Positions 13,552 through 20,953 of a DNA stretch of 25,795 nucleotides are shown here, piece after piece. The notes beneath the pieces are model-generated. The model was not told the origin of the DNA and made no database searches. It worked only from the letters and a program-made list of their open reading frames with translations. Origin of the DNA: CAZHGD01 sp964531735 (GTDB lineage Bacteria; Armatimonadota; UBA10988); the NCBI GenBank assembly GCA_964531735.1, contig CAZHGD010000106.1:1-25795 (forward strand). Direction: 5' to 3'. The position numbers were made by a program, and so were the translations under genes. Numbering within the stretch: position 1 is the first letter of the stretch; each line of letters opens with the position of its first letter.

Positions 13552-15060
13552 TCACACACGGGTCTGCGTCGAGTGGTGGCCGCTATTCCCATCCTCCCGG
13601 CTCACCGACAGCCCTCGTTCGGCGCTGGCGCCCTCGTCGCCGGTCAGGCGCGACAGCGCCGACTCGGGCACGGGCTGGTCATCGGGCAACGCGCGTCCAG
13701 CGTGCCGCGCGGCGAGCACATGCTGGACCACCGACACCAGCCGGTCATACTCCAGCGCGTGGGTCGAGAGGCTGACGGTGCCGCGCGTCGTGGTGATGGC
13801 GGAACCGTGGCGACCCGGCGCGATGCCCGTCACCTCGGACCAGGCGTAGCACTCGCGACGGCCACGAAATCGGACCGACAGTCCACGACCATCGGCCTGC
13901 ACTTCGCGGGCGCCCCTCAGCAGCAGGTATGCCGGGCCACACACGGCCAGCAAGACGCTCATCTGCGAGATCGCAAACAGCCAGCCGATAGAGATGGCCT
14001 CCATGACCTGGCACAGGATGTACAGCGCTGCCCCAACGAGGACCCAGGGATGGCGCCGCGGATCCACACGGCAGACCAGTGAGCCGCCGGGCGGCACCCC
14101 CAGCCACTCCTCGATGACCTCGGGAGGCAGCGCTGCGGCCTCGGCGGGTTGGGGCTGGTCGCGCCCCAGGCGCCGTGCGAGTTCGTCTGCCAGAGCGTTG
14201 CCGCCGTGGAGCTGCCAGAAGGCGACCGGCGGAATGGCCAGTCGTGCCCGGTGCGGCCGCCACTCGAAGTAAGGCATCCGCCCGAGTGGCCAGGACACGG
14301 CGCGGCCCGGCGTGAGCAGCCACAGCCGCTCCTCATCCAGCCAGAGCCAGGTTCGGGCCAGACCCGTCGGCGCGGCCGCGCGACCCGCCCGCTCCGGCGC
14401 GGGCACGGCGGCCAGCCGCTCAGCACAACAGCGCTCGACGGCTTGCCGCAAGTCCGCGAGGCCCTCGTGCGCAACGGGCCATGACCAGCGCCCGCGCCGC
14501 GTCCAAACGGTCAGCATTTCGCCCTGAAGGTCGGCTCTGTCAGCGGTCAGCGACCGGATGTCCGACCACTGGAAGTGCGCCCACGGCGCGGACCGGACAC
14601 CAGAGGCGTCGGCCCGTGCTCGGGTGCCCAGCAGAGCATGGGCCAGCCCCAGCGCGGCAGTTGCCACCAGCGGGCCCCAGACCACCGCCGGCAGCAGCGT
14701 CAGGTAGGGCAAGCTGGCCAGGAGCGCGAATGCGCTGACGCCGAGCCACGGCGACTGCCGCCGGCGGTCCGCCGCCGACGACCGGCCCACCCACTGCTCG
14801 CCCGGCCGCAGCCCCAGCCAGCCGGCGCGATGCTCAGCCGGCAGCGACTCGACCCAGGCGTCACGCTCGGCTTCCCACGGCGCAATCTGGCGCTCGATGG
14901 CCTCGGCCGTGGCGCGGTCGACGCTGAACGCGCCCTGCGCCGTGACCACCCAGCAGCGCCGCCGGCGCCAGTCGATGAAGAACACCTCGGCCCAGGGCAC
15001 GACGGTGATGCGGCGCCAGCGCCGCACGATCAGCCCGTCGCCGCCAACGCGCACACGCAT
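13552..15060 (-). CDS. PH-repeat membrane protein A (tandem paralogue)
   Basis: The 502-residue protein appears to be four bacterial-PH-like units arranged as an internal duplication: unit 1 (1-62, VPWAEVFFIDWRRRRCWVVT), WLGLRPGE at 81-88, two membrane helices (about 105-145), unit 2 (148-215, FQWSDIRSL), then unit 3 (236-298, LWLDEERLWLLTPGR), WLGVPPGG, two more helices (about 337-382) and unit 4 (386-452, YAWSEVTGI). Each unit has a W-(A/S)-(E/D)-(V/I) core after a short strand and ends in a helix. The C-terminal tail (462-487, PVPESALSRLTGDEG then RGLSVSRED) is shared with protein B and the relic. Bacterial PH-like domains bind ligands or proteins at membranes, but this family is not one I can name. 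It starts 4 nt after protein B stops. Confidence 0.8.
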   Translation of the reverse strand: MRVRVGGDGLIVRRWRRITVVPWAEVFFIDWRRRRCWVVTAQGAFSVDRATAEAIERQIAPWEAERDAWVESLPAEHRAGWLGLRPGEQWVGRSSAADRRRQSPWLGVSAFALLASLPYLTLLPAVVWGPLVATAALGLAHALLGTRARADASGVRSAPWAHFQWSDIRSLTADRADLQGEMLTVWTRRGRWSWPVAHEGLADLRQAVERCCAERLAAVPAPERAGRAAAPTGLARTWLWLDEERLWLLTPGRAVSWPLGRMPYFEWRPHRARLAIPPVAFWQLHGGNALADELARRLGRDQPQPAEAAALPPEVIEEWLGVPPGGSLVCRVDPRRHPWVLVGAALYILCQVMEAISIGWLFAISQMSVLLAVCGPAYLLLRGAREVQADGRGLSVRFRGRRECYAWSEVTGIAPGRHGSAITTTRGTVSLSTHALEYDRLVSVVQHVLAARHAGRALPDDQPVPESALSRLTGDEGASAERGLSVSREDGNSGHHSTQTRV

Positions 15061-15064
15061 CGAG

Positions 15065-16636
15065 CTACCTTTCGGGCGGTTCGGCCAACGCGTCGGGCTG
15101 GCTGAGCGAGAGGCCCCGCGCCGCGGTCGCCCCCTCGTCGCCGGTCAGGCGCGACAGCGCCGCTTCGGGCACGGGCTGTTCTTGCGGCAGCGCCAGGCCG
15201 TCCTCGCGCGCGGCGAGCAAGCGGCGGATGATGCCGATGATGCGGTCGTGGCCGCGGGCGAAGATCGAGATGGTCACGTTGCCGCGTGCCGTGCGGAGGA
15301 TCCAGAGCCGCGGCATGGGCTCCACGCCGGTCACTTCGGACCAGGCGAACCGTTCCCGCCGGCCGCGCCGGAGGACACTGAGTCCTTGGGCGTCGGCCCG
15401 CACCGCTCGCGCGCTGCCCAGCAGCATGGCGGCAGAGCTGAGCAGCATGAAGACCGGCCCGGTGGCGCCGGCGAAGGCCGGGCGGCCGGCCCAGAGGAGG
15501 GCCACGAAGAGCAGGGCCGCGAGCAAGGCGCTCAGGCCGACCATGGCGATGGTACTGCGGCTCAGGCGGCATTCGAGCGCGCCGCCCGGCGCGACGCCGA
15601 GCCAGCGCTCGATGGCTTCGGGGGTCACCTGGCCCATGTCGTCACCGGCCGGCACGCCTGCGGCCAGGTGCTCCTCGACGGCGTGCGCCAGGGCTGCACC
15701 GCCCCGATGCCACCAGAGCTTGATGGTCCGGTTGTCCAGCACCAACCGTGGCCCTTTGGCGAGCCATTCGAGCCGGGTGATCCGCGACCAGGCGTAGCGT
15801 TCGGTTCGGCCCGGCGACAGGAGCCACAGCCCGTCGTCGTCCAGCCACAGGCGGGCGCGACCCGCGCGCCGTAACGCCGCTCCGCCGACCGTCGCGCGAG
15901 CCATATCGAAGTAGAGCCACGGACACGCGTCGGCGAACACCCCGCGCGGCGATGGCGCGGGCGCCGCTGCCGCGCGCTCGGCGAGACAGCGATCCAGCGC
16001 CGCGTCCAGCCGGTCAGCGCCGGCATAGGTGCGCACCACCGGCCATGGACCGCGGCGCGTTGCCACCAACCGCAGCCACTCGTCCGGTGCCGGTGGGTCC
16101 AGCAGCCCCCTTGCCGTCGACTCGCGCAGTTCCGACCACCGGAACCGGCCAGCGGGAGTCACCACGCCATCGGCGGTGGCCGACAAGGTGAACCGAGGTT
16201 TGCTGCGCGCAACCGTCAGCAGGCCGACCGTCGGCAACGCGGCCATCACGGCCAGCCGGGCGTGACCCAGCATGATGGCCGCCGCCGCGAGGAGAGCAGA
16301 GCCGGTGGCCAGCAGGATCAGGCAGGTGTTCTCGGCTCGCCGGCCGGACGTGGAGGGCGCGACCAGCAGCGTCTCGCCCGGCCGCAGCCCCAGCCAGCCG
16401 GCCCGGTGCTCCGCCGGCAGCGACTCGATGCAGGCGTCACGCTCCGCCTCCCACGGCGCAATGCGCCGCTCGATGGCCTCCGCGGTATCGTGATCGACGC
16501 GGACCATGCCCTGCGAGGTGGCCACCCAGCAGCTACGGCGGCCCCATTCGATGGTGAACACCTCGGCCCAGGGGACCAGCGCCTGACCCTCGGCGCGCGC
16601 CAGCACCAGCCCGTCTGCGGCCACCCTAGCCTGCAT
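15065..16636 (-). CDS. PH-repeat membrane protein B (tandem paralogue)
   Basis: The 523-residue protein is a paralogue of protein A with the same order: unit 1 (1-62, VPWAEVFTIEWGRRSCWVAT), WLGLRPGE at 81-88, two membrane helices (about 104-144), unit 2 (150-220, FRWSELRES), unit 3 (258-325, LWLDDDGLWLLSPGR and YAWSRITRLEW), WLGVAPGG at 345-352, two helices (about 362-408) and unit 4 (411-475, FAWSEVTGVEP). It ends in the same tail (487-512, PVPEAALSRLTGDEG then RGLSLS). The segment TAEAIERRIAPWEAERDAC followed by ESLPAEHRAGWLGLRPGE is almost identical to A, showing strong constraint there. It follows GH116 by 69 nt on the same strand and precedes A by 4 nt, so A and B are co-transcribed and perhaps also with GH116. 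Function unknown; a membrane sensing or scaffold role is inference. Confidence 0.8.
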   Translation of the reverse strand: MQARVAADGLVLARAEGQALVPWAEVFTIEWGRRSCWVATSQGMVRVDHDTAEAIERRIAPWEAERDACIESLPAEHRAGWLGLRPGETLLVAPSTSGRRAENTCLILLATGSALLAAAAIMLGHARLAVMAALPTVGLLTVARSKPRFTLSATADGVVTPAGRFRWSELRESTARGLLDPPAPDEWLRLVATRRGPWPVVRTYAGADRLDAALDRCLAERAAAAPAPSPRGVFADACPWLYFDMARATVGGAALRRAGRARLWLDDDGLWLLSPGRTERYAWSRITRLEWLAKGPRLVLDNRTIKLWWHRGGAALAHAVEEHLAAGVPAGDDMGQVTPEAIERWLGVAPGGALECRLSRSTIAMVGLSALLAALLFVALLWAGRPAFAGATGPVFMLLSSAAMLLGSARAVRADAQGLSVLRRGRRERFAWSEVTGVEPMPRLWILRTARGNVTISIFARGHDRIIGIIRRLLAAREDGLALPQEQPVPEAALSRLTGDEGATAARGLSLSQPDALAEPPER

Positions 16637-16705
16637 GGGTGCGAGTTCGACGGTTGCGCGGCCAGTTCCTGCCGGCGGCCTCGCCCTCTTGCGGCGTTAG
16701 GCCAG

Positions 16706-19210
16706 TCAGCCCCGCGCGACCTGCCCCGTCACCTCGCGCCCGGCCCGCACCGTCACCGCGCGGGGCCAGGTCAGCTCGCCCGCGCCGGTCAGCACCAACC
16801 GGCGCAGGCGCACCGACCCTTCGCTCACGCTCAAGGTCACCGTCAGGCCGTCGGCCGTGGGCTCCTGGCGGAGCGTGCCCCAGGCGCTGCCGTTCGACCA
16901 GAACCAGGTCACCGGCTGGTCGGCCGCGGCGAAGGTCATGGTGCGGGTGACGCCCGACCACTGGAAGCCGGTCAGCGCCAGAATGGCCGCCCAGCTCGCC
17001 ATGGCGCGCGCGTAATGATGGCCGCACTCGGCCTCGTCGAACGGGCTGCGGCGGCGTCCGTCGTAGCGGTCGCGAATGGCCTGCATACAACGCAGACCCT
17101 CGTCGAGCTGGCCTTCGTAGAGCATGTGGACCGCGGCGGTGTACTCGAAGCCGGTCATGACCTCGTTGTAGTAGGGGAACGGCCGCTTCGGTCGCCGGCC
17201 CTTCGGGTAGGTCGCCATGAGCAGCGCCGACTCATCGGCCAGCGCGAAGCTGCGCAGGTGGTTGAAGTGCGCGTGGAGGCTGTCCTTGAAGTTGTAGCGC
17301 CGGATGCTGGCCAGCGTGGCGCCAACGTGCGCAGGGTCGAGCAGGTGGCCGAGACCGCAGACATGGGCCACGAACTGGCCGACGAGCTGGTCGACCAGGC
17401 AGCCGGCGCCCAGTTGCAGCTCGGGCTCGGTCAGGTTGCGCGCGCCCATGCTGTCGTGGCGCAGGCCCGGCGCAATGGCCAGCGGGTCGGCCGGCGGCAC
17501 GATGCGGTGCTCGTAGTACTCGCCGTTGAACAGGTGGCGGTCGACCCACTTGCGCCCGCGGCGCGACAGGTCGCGGCAGCGCTTGGCGAACGCGCGGTCG
17601 CCGACGGCGCGGGCCATCTCTTCGGCGGCGCGCAAGGCGCCGAGATACCAGCCGGTCATCTGCGGGTTCGGGCCGTAGTACTCCACGTCCATGGTGTTGT
17701 GCTGGCAGCCCTCCATGACGCCGTCCTGATCGGCGTCCCAGCCGCCCGAGACCCAGCAGAACTCGACCGCGCGCTTCGCGTGCGGCCAGAGCGCCTCGAG
17801 GAAGGCCCGGTCGCCGCTGAGCTGCCAGTCGCGGTAGAGCTTGAGCAGACAGCCCATCTGCCCGTCCGCGGCGGCCAGGCCGAACCGGGTGGCGCGCTGG
17901 AGCGGCAGGTCGACGCGGAAGCTCATATGGCCGCGGTCGCTGGTGCAGAAGGCGAACTCGACCTCGCGCATGGTGCGGGCCAGGTCGCCGAACAGGAACG
18001 CGGTGGCCTGCTCGTAGTTCCACACGTGCGTGCAGGAGCCGTGGCAGCAGCCTTGCCGGTCGCCACAGCCTTCCCAGCCGTAGAAGCGCCCGTCGGGCGT
18101 GCGGAAGCTGGTCTGCGAGCGCAGCGCCGGCAGGTTGTAGAGCGCGGCCTCCTTGACCACCGCCGGCAGATCGCTGTCGCAGAGCGCGGTGACGAAGGCC
18201 ACGGTGCGCTGCTCGAGGCGCGGCAGGCGCGCGGCGACGTCGGCGGCCACGGCCCAGGCGTCCGGCCAGCGCGTGGTGTAGTAGTTGCCGATCACCTCGG
18301 GCGGCGTGTCGGGCAGCGCGGTCCAGGTGGTGCGGTTGGGGAAGTGCCAGGCCAGCACGAAGACCACCGTGCGCTGCTCGCCCGGCGGAATGCGCAGGCG
18401 CACCGCCAGCGAGGCGCGCGGGTCGTCCACGCCGTCGACCGCGCGCTCGTCGAGCCGACCGTCGGCCGAGAAGTCGTCCCAGAAGTCGAGCAGCGAGTCG
18501 CCCCAGTTGAGCCTGGCCCAAGCGGTCCGGTGCGTCACGCCGGCCCGGGCGGTGGTGGCCAGCGCCATGGTGCCCCATTGCTCGGCCGCCGGCGCGACGC
18601 CGTCGCTCGACAGGCGCAGGCCGCGCACCGACTTCTCGGCGAGCCACTCGTTGCGGTTCTGCTTGGCCGCTCCGGCGCTGCCGTCGTGGCCGATGAAGTT
18701 GGGCACCGTGCCGGCAATGGCCGCGTCCACGGCGACGTCGCCAGGATTGGTGAGCACGTAGCGCAGGATGGCGACCGGCAGGCCGCTGGCCTCGGAGTCG
18801 CCGGGCACGAGCGGGTTGAACGCCTCCAAGCGCACGCGCAGCGGCACATCGGGGTCGGCCAGGGCGAGTTGCGCCAGCGGGTAGGCCGCGGCGAACTCGC
18901 ACTCGCGGAAGCGCGGCAGGCCGTGGTTGGGCGTGCCGGCGCCGAAGCCGCCTTCGTACGGCGGCTGGAGCATGCCCTCCAGCGCGCGGGTCACCGCGGC
19001 GCCACCGACGGGTCGCGCCCACAGCGCGAAGAACGCCTGGCCCGGCGTGAAGCCCTTAGCGGGGCGATTGACCACTTCCCAGTCGCGCAGGTCACCGCGT
19101 CCGCCGAGCGAGACGGTGCCGGTGCCGAGACCGCCGAGCGGCAGGGCCACACAGCGCAGGTGCTCGCCGCGGTAGCGGGTCAGCACGGGCCAGGTCGGGT
19201 TCCAGGGCAT
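16706..19210 (-). CDS. Glycoside hydrolase family 116 (GBA2-like beta-glycosidase)
   Basis: The 834-residue product has the N-terminal GH116 beta-sandwich (ALPLGGLGTGTVSLGGRGDL, residues 22-41, through LRIPPGEQRTVVFVLAWHFPN) and an alpha/alpha-barrel catalytic domain (FYGWEGCGD at 377-384, CTHVWNYEQATAFLFGDLAR at 393-412, DGVMEGCQHNTMDVEYYGPN at 496-515). By comparison with human GBA2 and the Thermoanaerobacterium enzyme, Glu380 in GWEG is the likely nucleophile and Asp508 in NTMDVEYYGPN the likely acid/base; these were placed by eye. Members cleave beta-glucosides, beta-xylosides, beta-GlcNAc or glucosylceramide. There is no signal peptide, so it should act on imported oligosaccharides in the cytoplasm. 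The ATG at 19210 has AGGAG upstream. The double palindrome at 19270-19302 lies in its upstream region. Confidence 0.9.
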   Translation of the reverse strand: MPWNPTWPVLTRYRGEHLRCVALPLGGLGTGTVSLGGRGDLRDWEVVNRPAKGFTPGQAFFALWARPVGGAAVTRALEGMLQPPYEGGFGAGTPNHGLPRFRECEFAAAYPLAQLALADPDVPLRVRLEAFNPLVPGDSEASGLPVAILRYVLTNPGDVAVDAAIAGTVPNFIGHDGSAGAAKQNRNEWLAEKSVRGLRLSSDGVAPAAEQWGTMALATTARAGVTHRTAWARLNWGDSLLDFWDDFSADGRLDERAVDGVDDPRASLAVRLRIPPGEQRTVVFVLAWHFPNRTTWTALPDTPPEVIGNYYTTRWPDAWAVAADVAARLPRLEQRTVAFVTALCDSDLPAVVKEAALYNLPALRSQTSFRTPDGRFYGWEGCGDRQGCCHGSCTHVWNYEQATAFLFGDLARTMREVEFAFCTSDRGHMSFRVDLPLQRATRFGLAAADGQMGCLLKLYRDWQLSGDRAFLEALWPHAKRAVEFCWVSGGWDADQDGVMEGCQHNTMDVEYYGPNPQMTGWYLGALRAAEEMARAVGDRAFAKRCRDLSRRGRKWVDRHLFNGEYYEHRIVPPADPLAIAPGLRHDSMGARNLTEPELQLGAGCLVDQLVGQFVAHVCGLGHLLDPAHVGATLASIRRYNFKDSLHAHFNHLRSFALADESALLMATYPKGRRPKRPFPYYNEVMTGFEYTAAVHMLYEGQLDEGLRCMQAIRDRYDGRRRSPFDEAECGHHYARAMASWAAILALTGFQWSGVTRTMTFAAADQPVTWFWSNGSAWGTLRQEPTADGLTVTLSVSEGSVRLRRLVLTGAGELTWPRAVTVRAGREVTGQVARG

Positions 19211-19269
19211 GTTGGGCTCCTGAGGGCGAGCGGGTGGGTGGGCTGGCTGGTGCGGCCGGACCTGTCAGC

Positions 19270-19302
19270 AGACCGACCGGTCGGCCGCCGACCGGTCGGT
19301 CT
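19270..19302. repeat. Perfect inverted repeat made of two 12-bp palindromes
   Basis: The 33-bp stretch has 16-bp perfectly complementary arms around one base. It can also be read as two copies of the palindrome CCGACCGGTCGG (19273-19284 and 19288-19299) separated by CCG, with AGA/TCT outside. It lies between the FKBP stop and the GH116 start on the minus strand. It could be a paired operator (the half-site shape resembles some TetR-type operators) or a stem-loop ending the FKBP transcript. No T-tract follows on either strand, which favours an operator or a processing signal. Confidence 0.75.
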
Positions 19303-19321
19303 GATCGCGCGCTGAGTGCGG

Positions 19322-19897
19322 CTACTCGACGCCGAGCAGCTCCACGTCGAACAGCAGGGTCGCGCCACCGGGTATCTTCGGCGGGCTGCCAGCGTCACCG
19401 TAGCCCAGCTTCGACGGAATGGTCAGCTTGCGCTTGCCGCCGATCTTCATGCCGGCGACACCTTCATCCCAACCCTTGATCACCTGCCCGGCGCCCAGGT
19501 TGAAGCTGAACGGCTCACCGCGGTCGACCGAGCTGTCGAACTTGGTGCCGTTCTCCAGCGTGCCGGTGTAGTGGACCTTGACCTTCTTGCCCTTGACCGC
19601 TTCGGCCCCGTCGCCGACCTTCACGTCCTCGTATTTGAGGCCCGACGGCAGCGTCGTCGTGGCACCGGCGGCCGCGGCCGGCTTCGGCTCTTCCTTCTGC
19701 TTCGGCCAGGCGTCCTCGGCGTCGCGCTCCCAGCCCGGCTTGACCGGGCCCTTGGCAACTTCGGGCTCGGCCGGCGCCGGCGCCGTGGCGAAGGCGGTCG
19801 GGGTGGCCGGTTTGGCCGCGTTGGCCGGTTCCTTGGCCTTGTTGCAGCCGGTGAACAGCAGGCCCAGCAGGACCAGGGTCAGTACGAATCGCGTCAT
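19322..19897 (-). CDS. Lipoprotein FKBP-type peptidyl-prolyl isomerase
   Basis: The 191-residue product has a lipoprotein signal (LLGLLFTGC, lipid Cys18), an Ala/Pro/Lys-rich linker at about 19-80, and one FKBP domain. That domain is complete, with VKVHYTGTLENGTKFDSSVD, GAGQVIKGWDEGVAGMKIGG, KLGYGDAG, IPGGATLLFDVELL. The ligand-pocket residues (Tyr in HYTG, Phe and Asp in KFDSS, Trp in KGWDEG, Tyr in GYG, Phe in LLFDV) are conserved, so it should isomerise Xaa-Pro bonds of proteins outside the cytoplasmic membrane. The start is the ATG at 19897 with GGAG upstream. The longer frame to 20116 is the antisense of the dehydrogenase fragment and is rejected. It is followed by the palindromic repeat and GH116. 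Confidence 0.93.
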   Translation of the reverse strand: MTRFVLTLVLLGLLFTGCNKAKEPANAAKPATPTAFATAPAPAEPEVAKGPVKPGWERDAEDAWPKQKEEPKPAAAAGATTTLPSGLKYEDVKVGDGAEAVKGKKVKVHYTGTLENGTKFDSSVDRGEPFSFNLGAGQVIKGWDEGVAGMKIGGKRKLTIPSKLGYGDAGSPPKIPGGATLLFDVELLGVE

Positions 19898-20010
19898 CGC
19901 TCCACCTCTGCGGTTGATAGGCCGGCATGATAGCACACGCCCGCCGCCGTGACGGGGAGTCCTGTCACCGGGCGCCGCATTACAGCGCAGGGATCGCCAC
20001 GGTCCGGCCG

Positions 20011-20178
20011 TCTGACCGACGCCGTGGCCGACCACGCCTTCGCGCTGCTCCTCGCGCTGGCGCGGCGGCTGGCCGAAGGTGACCAGCCGATGCGGGCCGG
20101 CGGCTGGCGGCCACACCAGGGCGTGGCCGCCAGCGCCACCTTGGGCTTCCTCGACTTCGGACTACTGGCCAGGGCGTG
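20011..20178 (+). pseudogene. Internal fragment of a D-2-hydroxyacid dehydrogenase gene
   Basis: This stretch duplicates the middle of the intact dehydrogenase at 20954-21955. Bases 20011-20079 are identical to 21259-21327 over 69 bp. Similarity continues with scattered changes and one 3-bp deletion through the nucleotide-binding region (ATLGFLDFGLL against ATLGLVGFGPI) to about 20178. Neither the start nor the catalytic half (Arg, Glu, His) is present. The frame remains open into flanking unrelated sequence, which would make a nonsense fusion. The GFGxxG motif is altered, so the fragment is not functional as an oxidoreductase. It arose by partial duplication or by gene conversion between copies. 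Confidence 0.88.
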
Positions 20179-20821
20179 CTGCAACCTCACGCGCGGTGCA
20201 AGCGCGTGCGCTGCCGTCGAGGAACGCGAAGTTGGCCCTGTCGCGGCCCTCATTGGGATGGCGGCCCCAGGACACGGCACGCAAGTCGCCATGCGCGTTC
20301 CAGCCAGCCTCGCTTTCAAAGAGCAGCACCACTCCAACAGCATGTTCGCCACGGCTCATCTCGGGAGTAGCGTTGGCTTGCATATCACGAATCGCGCGGC
20401 CGGCCGCTCCTCCGATATCTGCGGTGTGCGTCCCGGCCAGCGCCGAGTTGTAACCGAACGAACACCGTGCCGATCTGCGGCTAGGACACTGGAAGAGCGC
20501 CTCTGGGCCTCCAGCTGCGCCGATCAGTTGCGCCACTTCGCTGTCCAACAGCTTCAGCGCCGGCAACCTGTCGTCGGGCACAGGCGGGTGGCGGTGTGCG
20601 TACGGCTCGATGGCCGCGCACCAGTTGGTGGCAAGGGGCAGTCGTTCGTCCCAGTCCATGGTGTACGTCTGCACCACAAGGCTCAGGACCCGCATACGGT
20701 ACAGGCACAGGGCGCTCTTCTTCGCCTGCACAGCCTGGCTAGCAAGCCGGCCGGCGGCCAGCCCCACCAGGACCAACACCGCAACAACGGCCAGCTTACG
20801 CCAATCGCGCAAGTAGGCCAT
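20162..20821 (-). CDS. H-X-DG prepilin-type (DUF1559-like) membrane protein, possibly 3'-altered
   Basis: The 219-residue product has one N-terminal membrane helix (LAVVAVLVLVGLAAG, residues 10-24). A pattern typical of type II/IV pseudopilin-like H-X9-DG proteins follows: C..RMRVLSLVVQTYTMDWDERLP (about 39-61), FQCPSRRSARCSFGYN (110-125), and HPNEGRDRANFAFLDGSA (188-205), where His and Asp-Gly are 13 residues apart rather than 9. It lacks the GFTLIE leader of true prepilins. The last codons (ARPGQ and the stop) fall inside the dehydrogenase fragment, so the original 3' end may have been replaced when that fragment arrived. The ATG at 20821 has GGGGAGAG upstream. Such proteins are abundant in Planctomycetota, Armatimonadota and relatives. 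Function is unclear. Confidence 0.7.
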   Translation of the reverse strand: MAYLRDWRKLAVVAVLVLVGLAAGRLASQAVQAKKSALCLYRMRVLSLVVQTYTMDWDERLPLATNWCAAIEPYAHRHPPVPDDRLPALKLLDSEVAQLIGAAGGPEALFQCPSRRSARCSFGYNSALAGTHTADIGGAAGRAIRDMQANATPEMSRGEHAVGVVLLFESEAGWNAHGDLRAVSWGRHPNEGRDRANFAFLDGSARACTAREVAARPGQ

Positions 20822-20953
20822 CTGTCTCTCCCCGAGGCGGCACTGCTGAGCCCATCACCGCCGAGTCTGGAGTCACTATCGGGTCCATTGTGGTGACGTC
20901 GAAGCGGAGGCGTCAAGAGCAGGATCACCGACCTCGGCGGCCAACTGCTGTCC

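Noticed and set aside
19270..19302. Calling the inverted repeat a classical intrinsic terminator
   Set aside because: No run of T follows the hairpin on either strand, and the internal 12-bp palindromes suggest protein binding instead.
16262..19315. Plus-strand open frame of 1017 codons
   Set aside because: It is antisense to GH116 and the start of a PH-repeat gene, both with clear motifs. The translation is Ala/Arg/Gly/His-rich without any domain, as expected opposite GC-rich codons.
19949..20896. Plus-strand open frame of 315 codons containing dehydrogenase-like sequence
   Set aside because: Only about 55 codons match the dehydrogenase. The rest is antisense to the H-X-DG gene, so it is a relic in an open frame and not a gene.
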